A DNA stretch of 64,000 nucleotides from an uncultured Pirellulaceae bacterium (GTDB lineage: Bacteria; Planctomycetota; Planctomycetia; Pirellulales; Pirellulaceae). Location of the stretch: contig CALDHM010000013.1 in the NCBI GenBank assembly GCA_937941455.1, forward strand, positions 20,495 through 84,494. Reading direction: 5' to 3'. The notes below the pieces were generated by a model. It searched no databases. It saw nothing but the letters and a program-made list of their open reading frames with translations, and was not told the origin of the DNA. The stretch's first letter is position 1. Every line of letters starts with the position of its first letter. Positions 36,337 through 45,924 of the stretch are shown here, in pieces. A program made the translations under genes and the position numbers.

Positions 36337-37680
36337 TTATTTTGGTTCCCGCAGGTCGACGCAGATCATTTCTTTATCATTGCGCCAAAAGAGATGGCCG
36401 TTCGCGAATGCCGGATGACACCACAGCACCTTGCCACCAAACTCGGGATGAGTCGGTTCGAGCAGTTTCACGCTCGAAATTTTAGTGTACGACTCGGGGG
36501 TCAGTCGTGCGATCGCTAACTCTCCCGTTTGGCCAGCAATGAAATAAACATCACCGTTTTTGACCAGGAAACCCGTACCGCTGTTGCGGGGACGTTCCCC
36601 GGTCGTCGGTTCGGTCGTGCCCCAAACGCGTTCGCCCGTTTCCAAGTGCAAACACCGCAACGTCCCGTCCCGATCGACCCCGAAAATGTGCCCAAGTTCG
36701 ATGACGAACGGGCTGTGGACTGGATGGAAGCCTTTGCCGCTCCATATCGTTTCCGCCGCTGGCCGATCCTCGGCAAGTTTGACGAGCAAGCTGGCCGTAC
36801 CAATCCCTGCGATCAAAACCTTGTCTTCGTAGTGGTAGGGGGCCACGATCGACATGCCGTATTGCGGCACGCAAGGAACAGACCAATAAACTTCACCTGT
36901 TTCCGGATCCAATGAATTCAGCTTCTCAGGATCCCAGATCAGCAGCTGTTCGTGGCCGCCATATTCGATCAGGGTGGGGGGGCAATAACCAGGAGACTCG
37001 GCCGCAACACTGTGCCAGATTTCGCGACCGGTTTGTTTATCAAAACAGACGGCCGTCGCTGGCCGGCCATCGTCGCCCACCCCACCGACAATGCAATACA
37101 AGTGATCCCCGTGAACTAAGGGATGAGCGGCATAGCCCCAGATGGGGATTTCCCCGACGCGATAGTCCTTCGGCAAATCGCGTTCCCACACAACCTCCCC
37201 ATCGCTCAATCGCAAACACATCAGCCGACCCATGGCCCCTAAACAAAAGACGAAGTCGTCGGAAATCGTCGGGGTACATCGGGGTCCGGCCGGATACGAA
37301 ATCCGATAATCGCAGCGGTACTCGCGCTTCCACAAGGGCTTCCCAGTGGCGGCCTCGAAACATAAGACCCGTTCCGTTCCTGTCAACTCATTCCGCAAAC
37401 TGGGGTTCGGTGTGGGGTCCCCCGATTCCAGCACGTAGTCCATCACGACCACCTTCCCCGCCGAAACAGCAGGACCTGCGTAACCGCCGGCGATCGGGAC
37501 GTGCCAAACCACGGGCGGGCCTCCGGCGGGAAACGATCGTACGATACCCGCCTCGTTCCAAGTGCTATTTCGCCTCGGACCGAGCCATTGCGGCCAGTCC
37601 TCTTGGGCAACCAAACAAGCAAGACTGCTCCACAGCATCAACACGAGGCTGAAACTCGGGACAAACCGTCGCACTAACAT
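36337..37680 (-). CDS. Exported PQQ-type beta-propeller protein
   Basis: Protein of 447 residues from ATG 37680, which has GGGGAGG seven bases upstream; an upstream frame adds 14 residues. The signal peptide is MLVRRFVPSFSLVLMLWSSL, with cleavage near CLVAQ/ED. The first mature segment WPQWLGPRRNSTWNEAGIVR is typical of planctomycete propellers. Several blades of PQQ-like (WD-like) type are visible: GKVVVMDYVLESGDP, GKPLWKREYRCDYR, GRLMCLRLSDGEVVWERDLP, GREIWHSVAAESPG, TGEVYWSVP, GTLRCLHLETGERVWG. The conserved calcium/PQQ ligands of true quinoprotein dehydrogenases were not identified, so an enzymatic role is not claimed. Confidence 0.82.
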   Translation of the reverse strand: MLVRRFVPSFSLVLMLWSSLACLVAQEDWPQWLGPRRNSTWNEAGIVRSFPAGGPPVVWHVPIAGGYAGPAVSAGKVVVMDYVLESGDPTPNPSLRNELTGTERVLCFEAATGKPLWKREYRCDYRISYPAGPRCTPTISDDFVFCLGAMGRLMCLRLSDGEVVWERDLPKDYRVGEIPIWGYAAHPLVHGDHLYCIVGGVGDDGRPATAVCFDKQTGREIWHSVAAESPGYCPPTLIEYGGHEQLLIWDPEKLNSLDPETGEVYWSVPCVPQYGMSIVAPYHYEDKVLIAGIGTASLLVKLAEDRPAAETIWSGKGFHPVHSPFVIELGHIFGVDRDGTLRCLHLETGERVWGTTEPTTGERPRNSGTGFLVKNGDVYFIAGQTGELAIARLTPESYTKISSVKLLEPTHPEFGGKVLWCHPAFANGHLFWRNDKEMICVDLREPK

Positions 37681-37852
37681 CAGACCGACCTCCCCTGGAA
37701 CAACCATGATCTTTCTCGACAACCTCCGCAGCGGTCACGCCACGCCCGACTGCATTGTAGCCGACGCGCTGGCTGGCAACTATCTTCGGTCAGCGACAAT
37801 CCTCGCAGCCCCAACGAGACGGTAACCTGTCGCTGTGGGGGAGCGTAGCCAG

Positions 37853-37882
37853 TTGCCCAGAACGGCCGCCATCTGGCATAAT
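37853..37882 (+). promoter_or_regulatory. Candidate promoter of icd
   Basis: TTGCCC (37853-37858) and CATAAT (37877-37882) with an 18-base spacer, about 64 bases before the icd start. It is a moderate match to a sigma-70 promoter. GAGGAAA at 37934-37940 is the ribosome-binding site for the ATG at 37946. Confidence 0.4.
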
Positions 37883-37945
37883 GCCTTGCCGCGAAGAAAC
37901 TTCAGAAAAACCACAACGACAACTATAAATTTCGAGGAAAAACCG

Positions 37946-39445
37946 ATGTCCGATACCGCGATCGCGAAAGTTTCGACCACTACCGCCAATACCTCCGGGA
38001 AAGTTCCCATCACGGTCGCGCGCGGCGACGGGATCGGTCCTGAAATCATGGACGCGACGTTGCGGATTTTAGAGGCGGCAGGAGCCCGATTGGCCATCGA
38101 AGAAATCGAAATCGGCGAACAAGTCTATGCTCGCGGCAACTCCGCCGGCATCGAGCCGCAGGCCTGGGAAAGTCTGCGGCGAACCAAGGTGTTTCTCAAG
38201 GCCCCGATCACGACCCCGCAGGGCGGCGGGGTGAAATCCCTCAACGTGACGACCCGCAAGGCTCTCGGGTTGTACGCCAACATTCGGCCCTGCGTTTCCT
38301 ATGCCCCGTATATCGAAACGAAGCACCCCCAGATGGACGTCGTGATCGTCCGCGAAAACGAGGAAGATCTCTACGCCGGCATCGAGCACCAACAATCCGA
38401 CGAGGTCGTGCAATGCCTCAAGGTAATTTCGCGACCAGGTTGCGAGAAGATCATCCGCTACGCCTTCGAATATGCCGTGCAGAATAACCGCCACAAGGTA
38501 ACCTGCTTCACAAAAGATAACATCATGAAGCTTACCGATGGGCTGTTCCACAAGGTCTTCGATGAGATCGGCGTTGAATACCCGAACATCGAAAAGGAAC
38601 ACTGGATCATCGACATCGGCGCCGCTAAACTCGCTGATAGCCCTGAAGCCTTTGACGTGGTGGTCATGCCGAATTTATATGGTGACATCTTGTCGGACGT
38701 CGCTGCCCAAATCGCGGGCAGCGTGGGACTTGCGGGCTCGGCCAACATCGGCGCCCAATGCGCGATGTTCGAGGCGATCCACGGATCTGCTCCGCGCCGG
38801 GCCAATCAAAATCTAGCCAATCCCTCCGGTTTGCTCCTCGGGAGCGTGATGATGCTGGTCCATATCGGTCAGTCCGATATCGCCGAAAAGGTCCATAACG
38901 CTTGGCTGCGCACCATCGAGGACGGGATCCACACCTATGACATCTTCCAAGAGGGAATCAGCTCGCAGAAGGTCGGCACGCGCGAATTCGCCGATGCGGT
39001 CATCGCTCGGCTGGGCCAGCGCCCCGAGTCGCTGAAAGCGGTTAAGTACAACGCCTCCAGGTCACTAGCTTCGGTCAGCCAGGCGCGTCCGCCGGCTCGC
39101 AAACAATTGCTGGGAGTCGACATCTTCTTCCATTGGAACGAAGATGACCGCAACCCGAACGTTTTGGGGAAGAAATTAGAGCAAGTAACCGGCACCGTAG
39201 CCAATACGCAGCTGAAAATGATCAGCAATCGCGGCGTTAAAGTCTATCCGGACGGTTTCCCGGAAACCTTCTGCACCGACCACTGGCGCTGCCGCTTCCT
39301 GAAGACCGACGGCTCCGACATGACCCACACCGAGGTGATCGAATTGCTCAAGGCTGTGCAGGCCGCCGGGCTCGATTTCATCAAGACCGAACACCTGTGC
39401 GCGTTTGACGGCGTCAAAAGCTATTCCCTCGGCCAGGGCGAATAA
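37946..39445 (+). CDS. icd: NADP-type isocitrate dehydrogenase with Thermus-like C-terminal extension
   Basis: TCA-cycle enzyme of 499 residues that oxidises isocitrate to 2-oxoglutarate; start ATG 37946 with GAGGAAA upstream. The motif TTPQGGGVKSLNVTTRKALG carries the substrate-binding Ser/Asn/Arg region, VRENEEDLYAGIEHQ supplies the catalytic Tyr region, and NLYGDILSDVAAQIAGSVGL binds Mg. After residue about 385 an extra domain (QLLGVDIFFHWNEDDRNPNV, then MTHTEVIELLKAVQAAGLDF) is present. That domain is known from the Thermus-type enzyme, which is about 496 residues, and is absent from the 416-residue E. coli type. Coenzyme preference (NADP or NAD) is not decided from sequence. Confidence 0.92.
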   Translation: MSDTAIAKVSTTTANTSGKVPITVARGDGIGPEIMDATLRILEAAGARLAIEEIEIGEQVYARGNSAGIEPQAWESLRRTKVFLKAPITTPQGGGVKSLNVTTRKALGLYANIRPCVSYAPYIETKHPQMDVVIVRENEEDLYAGIEHQQSDEVVQCLKVISRPGCEKIIRYAFEYAVQNNRHKVTCFTKDNIMKLTDGLFHKVFDEIGVEYPNIEKEHWIIDIGAAKLADSPEAFDVVVMPNLYGDILSDVAAQIAGSVGLAGSANIGAQCAMFEAIHGSAPRRANQNLANPSGLLLGSVMMLVHIGQSDIAEKVHNAWLRTIEDGIHTYDIFQEGISSQKVGTREFADAVIARLGQRPESLKAVKYNASRSLASVSQARPPARKQLLGVDIFFHWNEDDRNPNVLGKKLEQVTGTVANTQLKMISNRGVKVYPDGFPETFCTDHWRCRFLKTDGSDMTHTEVIELLKAVQAAGLDFIKTEHLCAFDGVKSYSLGQGE

Positions 39446-39544
39446 CGTCTTGTTCCGAAAATATCACTGCGGGCGGCCGGAATTATAACAACCGGCTGGC
39501 ATCGTCTCCCCGTCTGTAAATCGCGCGTTGCCGACAGTTGCCAG

Positions 39545-42244
39545 CTACCGATCGGCGTAGACGCGCGTGCTCTCTTGCTTCGTCAAGTTGACGTCACGCT
39601 CGCGCGTGTGCAAGTTTGCCGAGACACGATGTTCCCCAGCAGCCGTCCCCACGGCCTCGATATCCACCACAAGCTCTTCCCCGGGATTGATGCTGGTGAT
39701 CGGCACGAACTTGACTGCCTGACCTTGAATGTCGTGACGCAGCTCCCCATCGACACGAACCGGCCGTAAGCCGTCGGCCATCTGCACCTCGAGGCAAACC
39801 TCCGTCGCGGGCTTCGTCCCCTGATTCACGATTCGGATGCGATAACTGGTGTTTTCGCCGACCTCGATCGGGTCTGTCGTGTCCCGAATGTCGAAAAACA
39901 CATCGACCAGATGCTCGATCGTCAGCCCCTGGCGGTAGCTGATATTCTGCTTCAGATCCGCCGAAGTACGAAATTCGATTTCATGATTGCCGGTCTCGAT
40001 CGGCAAGGTGGTTAACGCGACGCTGGCCGATTGTCCGGGCGACAGTTCCGCCAAGCTCCAATACACGCTGTGGGATCCGGGATCATACTGTCCTCGGTTG
40101 TTCGCCGATACGAACTGCACGCCGCGGGGCAGCCTTGCCACGATATCGACGTTGGTTGCAGGGGCGGTTCCGGAATTGCCGACCGAGTAGGTATGGGCTG
40201 CCTCACGTTTCAGAAAACGTCGCGATGGTCCAGTGATTTGACCGTCCAGCTTCGGGGCGACGACCTCCATCTCGATGCGATGCCGGGCCTCCAATCCCCC
40301 CCCACCCGTGACCATCACCACATTCTCGAACTTGCCCGCTTCGATCGCCGTCAAGCTGAGGCTGATTTCCTTAGACTTGCCCGGCGGAATGGTGCCGATC
40401 GGATATTCCAAATCCCGAAACTCGTCGTTGAACTTGAGCTGTTTCGGGACGCGCTCCAACAGCAACACGTCTGTGGCCGGCCCATCGCCGCGGTTGTGGA
40501 CCGCGAACCGCAGGGTCACTTGATTGCCGATCAAAACTTTGGCAGGGCCAAAGTGCTCGACCGACAGCTCCGGGCGCGTGACTCGGGTGCGGGCCGAAGC
40601 CTGTGTCGAAAACGTTACCTGAGCCACAGAGCCAATCTCGCCCGGGCGAATCGGCCGTAACTCGAGCTCTAGCGAACGTTCTTCGCCGGGAGCCAGCTGC
40701 CCGAGGACCCACTGTACCTTACCATCGGATGTGCGGTGAGTCGCTGCCGGAGTGGCGTTGACGAATTCGGCGCCGGCCGGAATCTGATCCGTGACGACGA
40801 CCTCCGATGCTGCAGCCTGACCGACGTTACGTACTACCAGCTTGAATTTCGCATTTTGGTGGACTTGGATTTCTGCCGGAGCGACCTTTTCGATGGTCAG
40901 CGATGGTCGTTGCAAGCCTTCTAAGGCCGCCTCGCCAGGAGTGCCCCGGGTCGCGGCGGGCAGTAGATTGATCGCCGGACGGGTCTCCAAACTGGACGTG
41001 GCCGGAATCACGGGTAGACTCGCCCCAATTTCGCTCCGAGGGGGGGGAACCAGCGGGGCAGATCGCAACGCAGGCTCGCTCGCAGTCGGCTGGCTAGTCG
41101 CAGCGAAACCGCTTCCACCAACGTCTTTGGTTTGAGGAATTTGGGTCGGGTACTGAATCTGCGGTGCCGCAGACGGGTCGGCGTTTGAAGGGGTCGAGCT
41201 GACTGCGTCGCCGAAACGTTTACCGTCAAAGGAGCCCCCAAGAGATGAATTCATAGTTCCGGCGGGCGGTAAGGGTACCTGGGGCGGCAAGGAAGATCCT
41301 CCTTGTGAGACGCCTACCCTCGCCGGAGACGCGGCCGCGTTGTCGCCGATCGACACGGGGGTTTGAGTCGTGCCGGTTTTGCCGGGTGGACTCGCTTGAT
41401 CTTTGTCCTTGAGCAGTGTCTGCTCTTTGTCTGCAGGTGATTCCTGAGGGGACGTGAACGTCTTGACTGGCGGTAGCACCGGAGTCGCCGTCGGTGGACT
41501 TGTTCCGCTCTCTGTGGGCTGAGCCAACTGCGGTGCGGAGACGGTGAGCGGCGGCAGGCTTCGCGGAGTTTTTACCGCAAGATTCTCTTGGGTGGTTGTT
41601 TCGAGCCCGAATTTTCGAGGTGGCGGAGGTTCAAAGCCCCCACCGGCGGGCAGGTTGGGAGCCGAGCCACTTGATGGATTGGGCTGGACCGTCGGGGCAG
41701 GCGAACCGCTGGAGAACGATTCTTCGCCGCTTGGAGCGGCTCTCAGCCGATTGTCGGCGATATTCGCAACGGACGAGCTTGGCACCTGATCCTCAGCCTG
41801 CGACTTGGATCCTGTTTCTGCAGGTGGTCCATTACCTCCGGACGTTTTTCCGGATGCGTTGATGATTGGATTTTTAGTCGGGCTGCTAGTTTCTTGGGAT
41901 GATCCATCGGTAGCAGGCGAGACTGCACTGGCCCTGATGATCGGGACCGAACCACCCGCTTGGACGGACTCGAAGTTCGATGAAGCCATCGGGGTGGGGG
42001 CTGCGTTGGTAGGAATGTTAGCGACCGCTGCCGAATCATTATCGGAGGACTCGACAAGCTTTTGAGCTTCACCGTCTTGCACTTCCGCAGTGTCGTGGCG
42101 AGCAAGAATTTTCGGCCTGCTGAGGGAATGAGTTACCGCAAAGGTACCGACGGAAACAAATAGCCCCAGCGCTATCACGCGGCCCAGAAATCCACGGCTC
42201 ATGCCCATGGTTTTCGTTTCGTCGAGGTTTTGTTGGGAAGTCAT
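39545..42244 (-). CDS. DUF11-repeat exported protein with low-complexity N-terminal half
   Basis: Protein of 899 residues from ATG 42244, with GAGGACG just upstream; a longer open frame of 28 residues precedes it. A signal anchor VIALGLFVSVGTFAV is near residue 25. Residues about 40-440 are low-complexity (Pro/Ser/Gly/Gln). Residues about 450-890 contain four or so DUF11/CARDB-like immunoglobulin-type repeats, e.g. NAKFKLVVRNVGQAAASEVV, TDQIPAGAEFVNATPAA, LRFAVHNRGDGPATDVLLLE and YSVGNSGTAPATNVDIVARL. Such repeats occur in cell-surface proteins; a structural surface role is inferred. Confidence 0.82.
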   Translation of the reverse strand: MTSQQNLDETKTMGMSRGFLGRVIALGLFVSVGTFAVTHSLSRPKILARHDTAEVQDGEAQKLVESSDNDSAAVANIPTNAAPTPMASSNFESVQAGGSVPIIRASAVSPATDGSSQETSSPTKNPIINASGKTSGGNGPPAETGSKSQAEDQVPSSSVANIADNRLRAAPSGEESFSSGSPAPTVQPNPSSGSAPNLPAGGGFEPPPPRKFGLETTTQENLAVKTPRSLPPLTVSAPQLAQPTESGTSPPTATPVLPPVKTFTSPQESPADKEQTLLKDKDQASPPGKTGTTQTPVSIGDNAAASPARVGVSQGGSSLPPQVPLPPAGTMNSSLGGSFDGKRFGDAVSSTPSNADPSAAPQIQYPTQIPQTKDVGGSGFAATSQPTASEPALRSAPLVPPPRSEIGASLPVIPATSSLETRPAINLLPAATRGTPGEAALEGLQRPSLTIEKVAPAEIQVHQNAKFKLVVRNVGQAAASEVVVTDQIPAGAEFVNATPAATHRTSDGKVQWVLGQLAPGEERSLELELRPIRPGEIGSVAQVTFSTQASARTRVTRPELSVEHFGPAKVLIGNQVTLRFAVHNRGDGPATDVLLLERVPKQLKFNDEFRDLEYPIGTIPPGKSKEISLSLTAIEAGKFENVVMVTGGGGLEARHRIEMEVVAPKLDGQITGPSRRFLKREAAHTYSVGNSGTAPATNVDIVARLPRGVQFVSANNRGQYDPGSHSVYWSLAELSPGQSASVALTTLPIETGNHEIEFRTSADLKQNISYRQGLTIEHLVDVFFDIRDTTDPIEVGENTSYRIRIVNQGTKPATEVCLEVQMADGLRPVRVDGELRHDIQGQAVKFVPITSINPGEELVVDIEAVGTAAGEHRVSANLHTRERDVNLTKQESTRVYADR

Positions 42245-42641
42245 CGTCCTCGTTCCTTCGAGTCCCCCAATCGCCGTTCCTGGCGCATTTTCGCTCCGCG
42301 TCTCAATCACACGAAAAAACGCGGTCAATCATGGTGGTAGAAAACATCAAAAGCTAACAAAACAAGGGCATTTTTCCCAGACCAACGAAACCGGTGATAG
42401 CACTCGTAACCGGGACGGTTTTCAACTCCATTTTCCCCAATCGAATCGACCAGGTGGGATCGGCCGGAACAAGCTTGGTGTGTTCCCCCACACTCTCTCC
42501 GAAAGAGTGGAATTGGCAATTTCTGACACCGTTTGAAAACGACCTTGGACTTTCTTCCCTCTCCCTCCTCGAGCGGCGTCGCGCCAAGGCCAATGAGGAG
42601 AATCTGTTTCACTCCCCTCTCCCTCGGTGAGAGTCGGCCCG
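42245..42641. other. Intergenic region with pyrimidine-rich patches
   Basis: About 400 bases between two minus-strand genes. CTCTCCCTC-type pyrimidine patches occur at 42554-42576 and 42611-42630. No tRNA, terminator with a T-run, or clear promoter was recognised. Confidence 0.45.
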
Positions 42642-43688
42642 CTAGGGCCCGAACAGGGAATTATGGGCCGACTTGTCTTTGAATTTGGCGATGACTTTAT
42701 TGGCCTCTTTCGGATAGCGGCGGCACTCCAGCAGGGCTGAAAGAATCAGTGGAGCGACGATCGTGGCGTCGGATTCGATCACGAACATCGGGGTTTTTTC
42801 GGTCAACTTGTCCCAAGTAATTTTCTCATTGGGTGTCGCCCCAGAGTACGAACCGTAGGAAGTTGTGGAGTCGGAGATTTGGCAAAAATAGGCCCATGGT
42901 TTGGCTTTTTTCTGCAAATCATATTTGATTGAGGGGACGACACAGATCGGGAAATCTCCGGCGATTCCACCCCCGATTTGGAAGAAACCGCAGCCAGCCC
43001 CTTGCGACAGTGTTTCATACTGATCGTAGAAGTCGGCCATGTATTCGATTCCCGATTTGACGATCGACGCCGAGCATTCACCGAGCTTGACATGGGACGC
43101 AAAGATGTTGCCGAACGTCGAATCCTCATAGCCGGGCACGACGATTGGCAGGTTGGCTTGGGCAGCCGCCAGCAGCCAAGACTCCTCGGCCTTCCCCTCG
43201 TGCATTTTTTTGGGAAGCTTCAATACCAGCTCGTAAAAATACTCGTGCCAGAATCGTCGGGTGCCGTCCCGCGTGGCCGCCTCCCACATCGGCACAATCA
43301 AATGCTCGACAGCCCGGAAGGCTTCGTCCTCAGGAATGCTGGTGTCGGTGACGCGGCGATGACGCTCCTTGAGGATTTTCGTGTCGTCGGATTTTTTGAA
43401 GTAACGATAATCGGGAAAGTCACGATAGCTGTGGTGCGCGACCAAGCGGAACAGAGATTCTTCCAGGTTCGCGCCTGTCGCCGAGATGCCATGCACTAGC
43501 CCCTCGCGGATAGCCGGTGCCAAAGTGATCCCCAGTTGGGCCGACGACATGGCACCCGCCAACGTCCAGAACATCTTTCCGCCGACCTCCAGGTGGTCCC
43601 AATAGGCGAGGAGCGCGTCGCGGGTAACCCGGGCATTGAAGTTCTTGTAGTTTTTAAGGATGAATTCGAGAACAGGAAGCGACGACAT
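42642..43688 (-). CDS. Deoxyhypusine-synthase-like protein
   Basis: Protein of 348 residues from ATG 43688; the frame extends 23 residues upstream with poor context. Family features: LAGAMSSAQLGITLAPAIRE and the NAD-binding-like segment GLVHGISATGANLEES. Another is the block GCGFFQIGGGIAGDFPICVV. The active-site Lys of deoxyhypusine synthase appears conserved in KITWDKLTEKTP (Lys294). In eukaryotes and archaea this enzyme transfers aminobutyl from spermidine to a lysine of eIF5A; bacteria lack eIF5A, and some bacterial homologues form homospermidine-type polyamines. A role in polyamine metabolism is inferred. No polyamine gene neighbours are visible. Confidence 0.85.
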   Translation of the reverse strand: MSSLPVLEFILKNYKNFNARVTRDALLAYWDHLEVGGKMFWTLAGAMSSAQLGITLAPAIREGLVHGISATGANLEESLFRLVAHHSYRDFPDYRYFKKSDDTKILKERHRRVTDTSIPEDEAFRAVEHLIVPMWEAATRDGTRRFWHEYFYELVLKLPKKMHEGKAEESWLLAAAQANLPIVVPGYEDSTFGNIFASHVKLGECSASIVKSGIEYMADFYDQYETLSQGAGCGFFQIGGGIAGDFPICVVPSIKYDLQKKAKPWAYFCQISDSTTSYGSYSGATPNEKITWDKLTEKTPMFVIESDATIVAPLILSALLECRRYPKEANKVIAKFKDKSAHNSLFGP

Positions 43689-43827
43689 CGAAATAGTTCC
43701 GGATGTACAAAAAAGTGACCAATTTTTTGCGGCAGCGCGGCGCACCGATCGAACCACGCGGGCTTACTGATCCGTTGTGATCGACGATCACAACGAGTTC
43801 GTGGCCATCGAGGCACCCAAAGGGAGC

Positions 43828-43853
43828 CCCGCTCGCTGATGCTTCCGGTTCTG
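43828..43853 (-). repeat. Dispersed repeat family 2, reverse copy
   Basis: On the minus strand it reads AACCGGAAGCATCAGCGAGC, close to the ACCCGAAGCGTAAGCGAG core of the other copies. It forms an inverted pair with the copy starting at 44014. Confidence 0.5.
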
Positions 43854-44013
43854 ACTCGCCGTCGATCACGGTGGGTCATGAAGAAGCTCGAACGCGACAA
43901 GATTCTACAAGCTTGGCCCCCTTGGCCCCAGTCCTGGTTTTTCGCCAAGGAGAACGGAGCCCGTTTTGAGGAACGGCCGAGCGACGAGCTTATCCTAAAA
44001 CCGACAGCACTGG

Positions 44014-44060
44014 TAACCCGAAGCGTAAGCGAGGGCTGGTTTTGGGCAAGGCTCTAACTC
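44014..44060 (+). repeat. Dispersed repeat family 2, forward copy
   Basis: Contains AACCCGAAGCGTAAGCGAGG and then GGCTGGTTTTGGGCAAGGCT. In one frame it encodes VTRSVSEG. The copy at 54849 shares both the core and the following segment. Confidence 0.6.
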
Positions 44061-44146
44061 TAGGTTCACAGACCGGAGGTCAGCGTCGAGGCCATTCGGG
44101 CGGGCCTTCACCGCAAAATGCCACATTTTAAGCAACTTGGAGGCGG

Positions 44147-45811
44147 TCACAATGACCCGTTGCACCAGGCCTTGGCGTTGAGCAGGGGTTGACGCTGCTG
44201 GACGAGGACAGTTTTCAAGGCGCATTGGCTCAAATAGCCGAACTCTTGCGGCTGCACGAGAACTTCATCCGCCTGCAAGCGGTTCCAATGCTCGTTTTCG
44301 AACAACGTCGTCAAGTGGTGCCGTAAGTCGCTGGTCTCGCCCGCGAAGACTCCCAGGGGACCGGCCGCGATTAAATAGACGCCGCCCTTGTTGTGCGATT
44401 TTGTGGCGACCTCCGCGGGGCTGATCCGCGTGAACTGGTTCGTGGGCCACTGCTGAGCCTGGCGGGCGGCGAGCGCTCTGACGCTTTTGGCCATCTTGCG
44501 GATCGACAGAGCCGCCCGGCGATACTGCAGCGACGTGACCTTGGTGTCTTGCGGGCCATACTGCCGCGCAAGTTGATCGAAGTAGGCAGCGGTGTCCGGG
44601 CAGCACAAGATATCGTCGAGCGAAAACGGCAGCACTCCTGAGCTGAAATCATCCGCGATCAACCGCCACGCGACCTCGCTGGCATAGCTGTAGCGGTTCA
44701 TTTTTGCGGCAGGGATCGGTGGGATCCGCCGCGTCGATCGTGGCAATTTGCCCGACTTCCGCAGCTGCAGCAGCAAGCGATTCCAGACGATCGCGTTTCC
44801 TCCCAAGCCTCGTTTCAAACAGGCCTGCACGAAACGTTCGTCCAGTTCCCGATCACACAGAACATAATCCACCGGGAACCCATCGGCGGCGGTTTGAAAG
44901 GCGTCGATCACGGCCCGACAGGTGTCCGCGTCAAATCGCGCTTTCGACCGCTGTTTTCCTTCTGCTGTTTGCGGAGCACTTTCGACGGGATCGGCCGGGC
45001 CGTCCAAGGCAGCGCCGGCCTGCGTCTGGCTAAGCCGCTGGCGAATGTGTTTGGCGTAGTTCGCCGAGAGTTCGAATCCAATGAAGCGGCGATGAAGCTT
45101 CTTCGCAACGCAGAGGGTCGTTCCGCTGCCGCCGAAGGGATCGAGCACCAGGTCGTACGGATGGCTCGACGTGAGAATGATTCGCCCCAGCAATTGTTCG
45201 GGCATTTGGCAGCCGTGAAATCCCTCGCGTTCCTTGAAGGTGCCTGCCACGCGGGCATAGTACCAGGTGTCGTGGTTGGGGCTGAAGGCCGATGGCAGGT
45301 CCTGCGGCCGCGTGATCCAGGTGTTGTCGGGCAAGCGGCCGGTGGGGTTGGCCCGCAGATCGGCGTACACCAGTTGCCGCGCGGACTTGACACGGACATT
45401 CGGATTGGGCCGGTTGAAGGTAAATCGCCGTTTGTCTTTGACGAAGTACAGCAAGTGCGTGTGGGATCGACTGAATCCGTTGGCACAATTGACGCCGAAG
45501 GTGTAATACCAAATCACCCAGCTACGCAAATGAAAGCCTGCGGCCTGGGCGGCGATTTTCAACTCGGCAACGTACTCATCGCCGATCGCCAACCAGAACG
45601 AACCGTCGGGTTTCAACGAGCGATACACGCCGTCGATCCAGCGGCGGCACCAGGCGAGATAGTCGTCACTGGACTGAGCATCCTGATAGACGTCGTACTC
45701 GTAGCCGATGTTGAAGGGGGGATCGGCGAACACCAAGTCGACCGATCCAGACTCGAGCTGGCCGAGAAGCTGGAGGCAGTCCCCTTGGTGGATCGTGTTC
45801 AATCTGAGCAT
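44147..45811 (-). CDS. Beta-class DNA methyltransferase fused to a degenerate GIY-YIG-like domain
   Basis: Protein of 554 residues from ATG 45811 (a GTG at 45832 is possible). Motif IV DPPF (residues 30-33) comes before motif I DPFGGSGTT (224-232), the order of beta-class N4/N6 adenine or cytosine methyltransferases such as CcrM/DpnIIB types. Between them are SFWLAIGDEYVAELKIAAQA and the target region. From about residue 260 a 290-residue extension follows. Its end reads GGVYLI (about 476), FAGETSDLRHHL, and QPLLN (about 541), the layout of a GIY-YIG nuclease. In my alignment to UvrC the catalytic Glu is a Lys (ALKTVLVQQRQ), so the domain is probably not a nuclease. No separate restriction gene is adjacent. 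Confidence 0.82.
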   Translation of the reverse strand: MLRLNTIHQGDCLQLLGQLESGSVDLVFADPPFNIGYEYDVYQDAQSSDDYLAWCRRWIDGVYRSLKPDGSFWLAIGDEYVAELKIAAQAAGFHLRSWVIWYYTFGVNCANGFSRSHTHLLYFVKDKRRFTFNRPNPNVRVKSARQLVYADLRANPTGRLPDNTWITRPQDLPSAFSPNHDTWYYARVAGTFKEREGFHGCQMPEQLLGRIILTSSHPYDLVLDPFGGSGTTLCVAKKLHRRFIGFELSANYAKHIRQRLSQTQAGAALDGPADPVESAPQTAEGKQRSKARFDADTCRAVIDAFQTAADGFPVDYVLCDRELDERFVQACLKRGLGGNAIVWNRLLLQLRKSGKLPRSTRRIPPIPAAKMNRYSYASEVAWRLIADDFSSGVLPFSLDDILCCPDTAAYFDQLARQYGPQDTKVTSLQYRRAALSIRKMAKSVRALAARQAQQWPTNQFTRISPAEVATKSHNKGGVYLIAAGPLGVFAGETSDLRHHLTTLFENEHWNRLQADEVLVQPQEFGYLSQCALKTVLVQQRQPLLNAKAWCNGSL

Positions 45812-45924
45812 GTCGGCGATGAACGGAAGCACTCGTTAAACTGAAAACGCAAGATCTCCACAATCTAGCTTTGCCCGATTGAACGGCAAGTGGTGATCGA
45901 CAGAGCCGCGCCGCCGAAGGAGCC

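Larger units (their letters stand above)
43689..44146. other. Intergenic region with an inverted pair of family 2 repeats
   Basis: About 460 bases between two minus-strand genes. It holds two family 2 repeat copies in opposite orientation (43828-43853 and 44014-44060). Otherwise no gene, tRNA or terminator was recognised. Confidence 0.5.
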
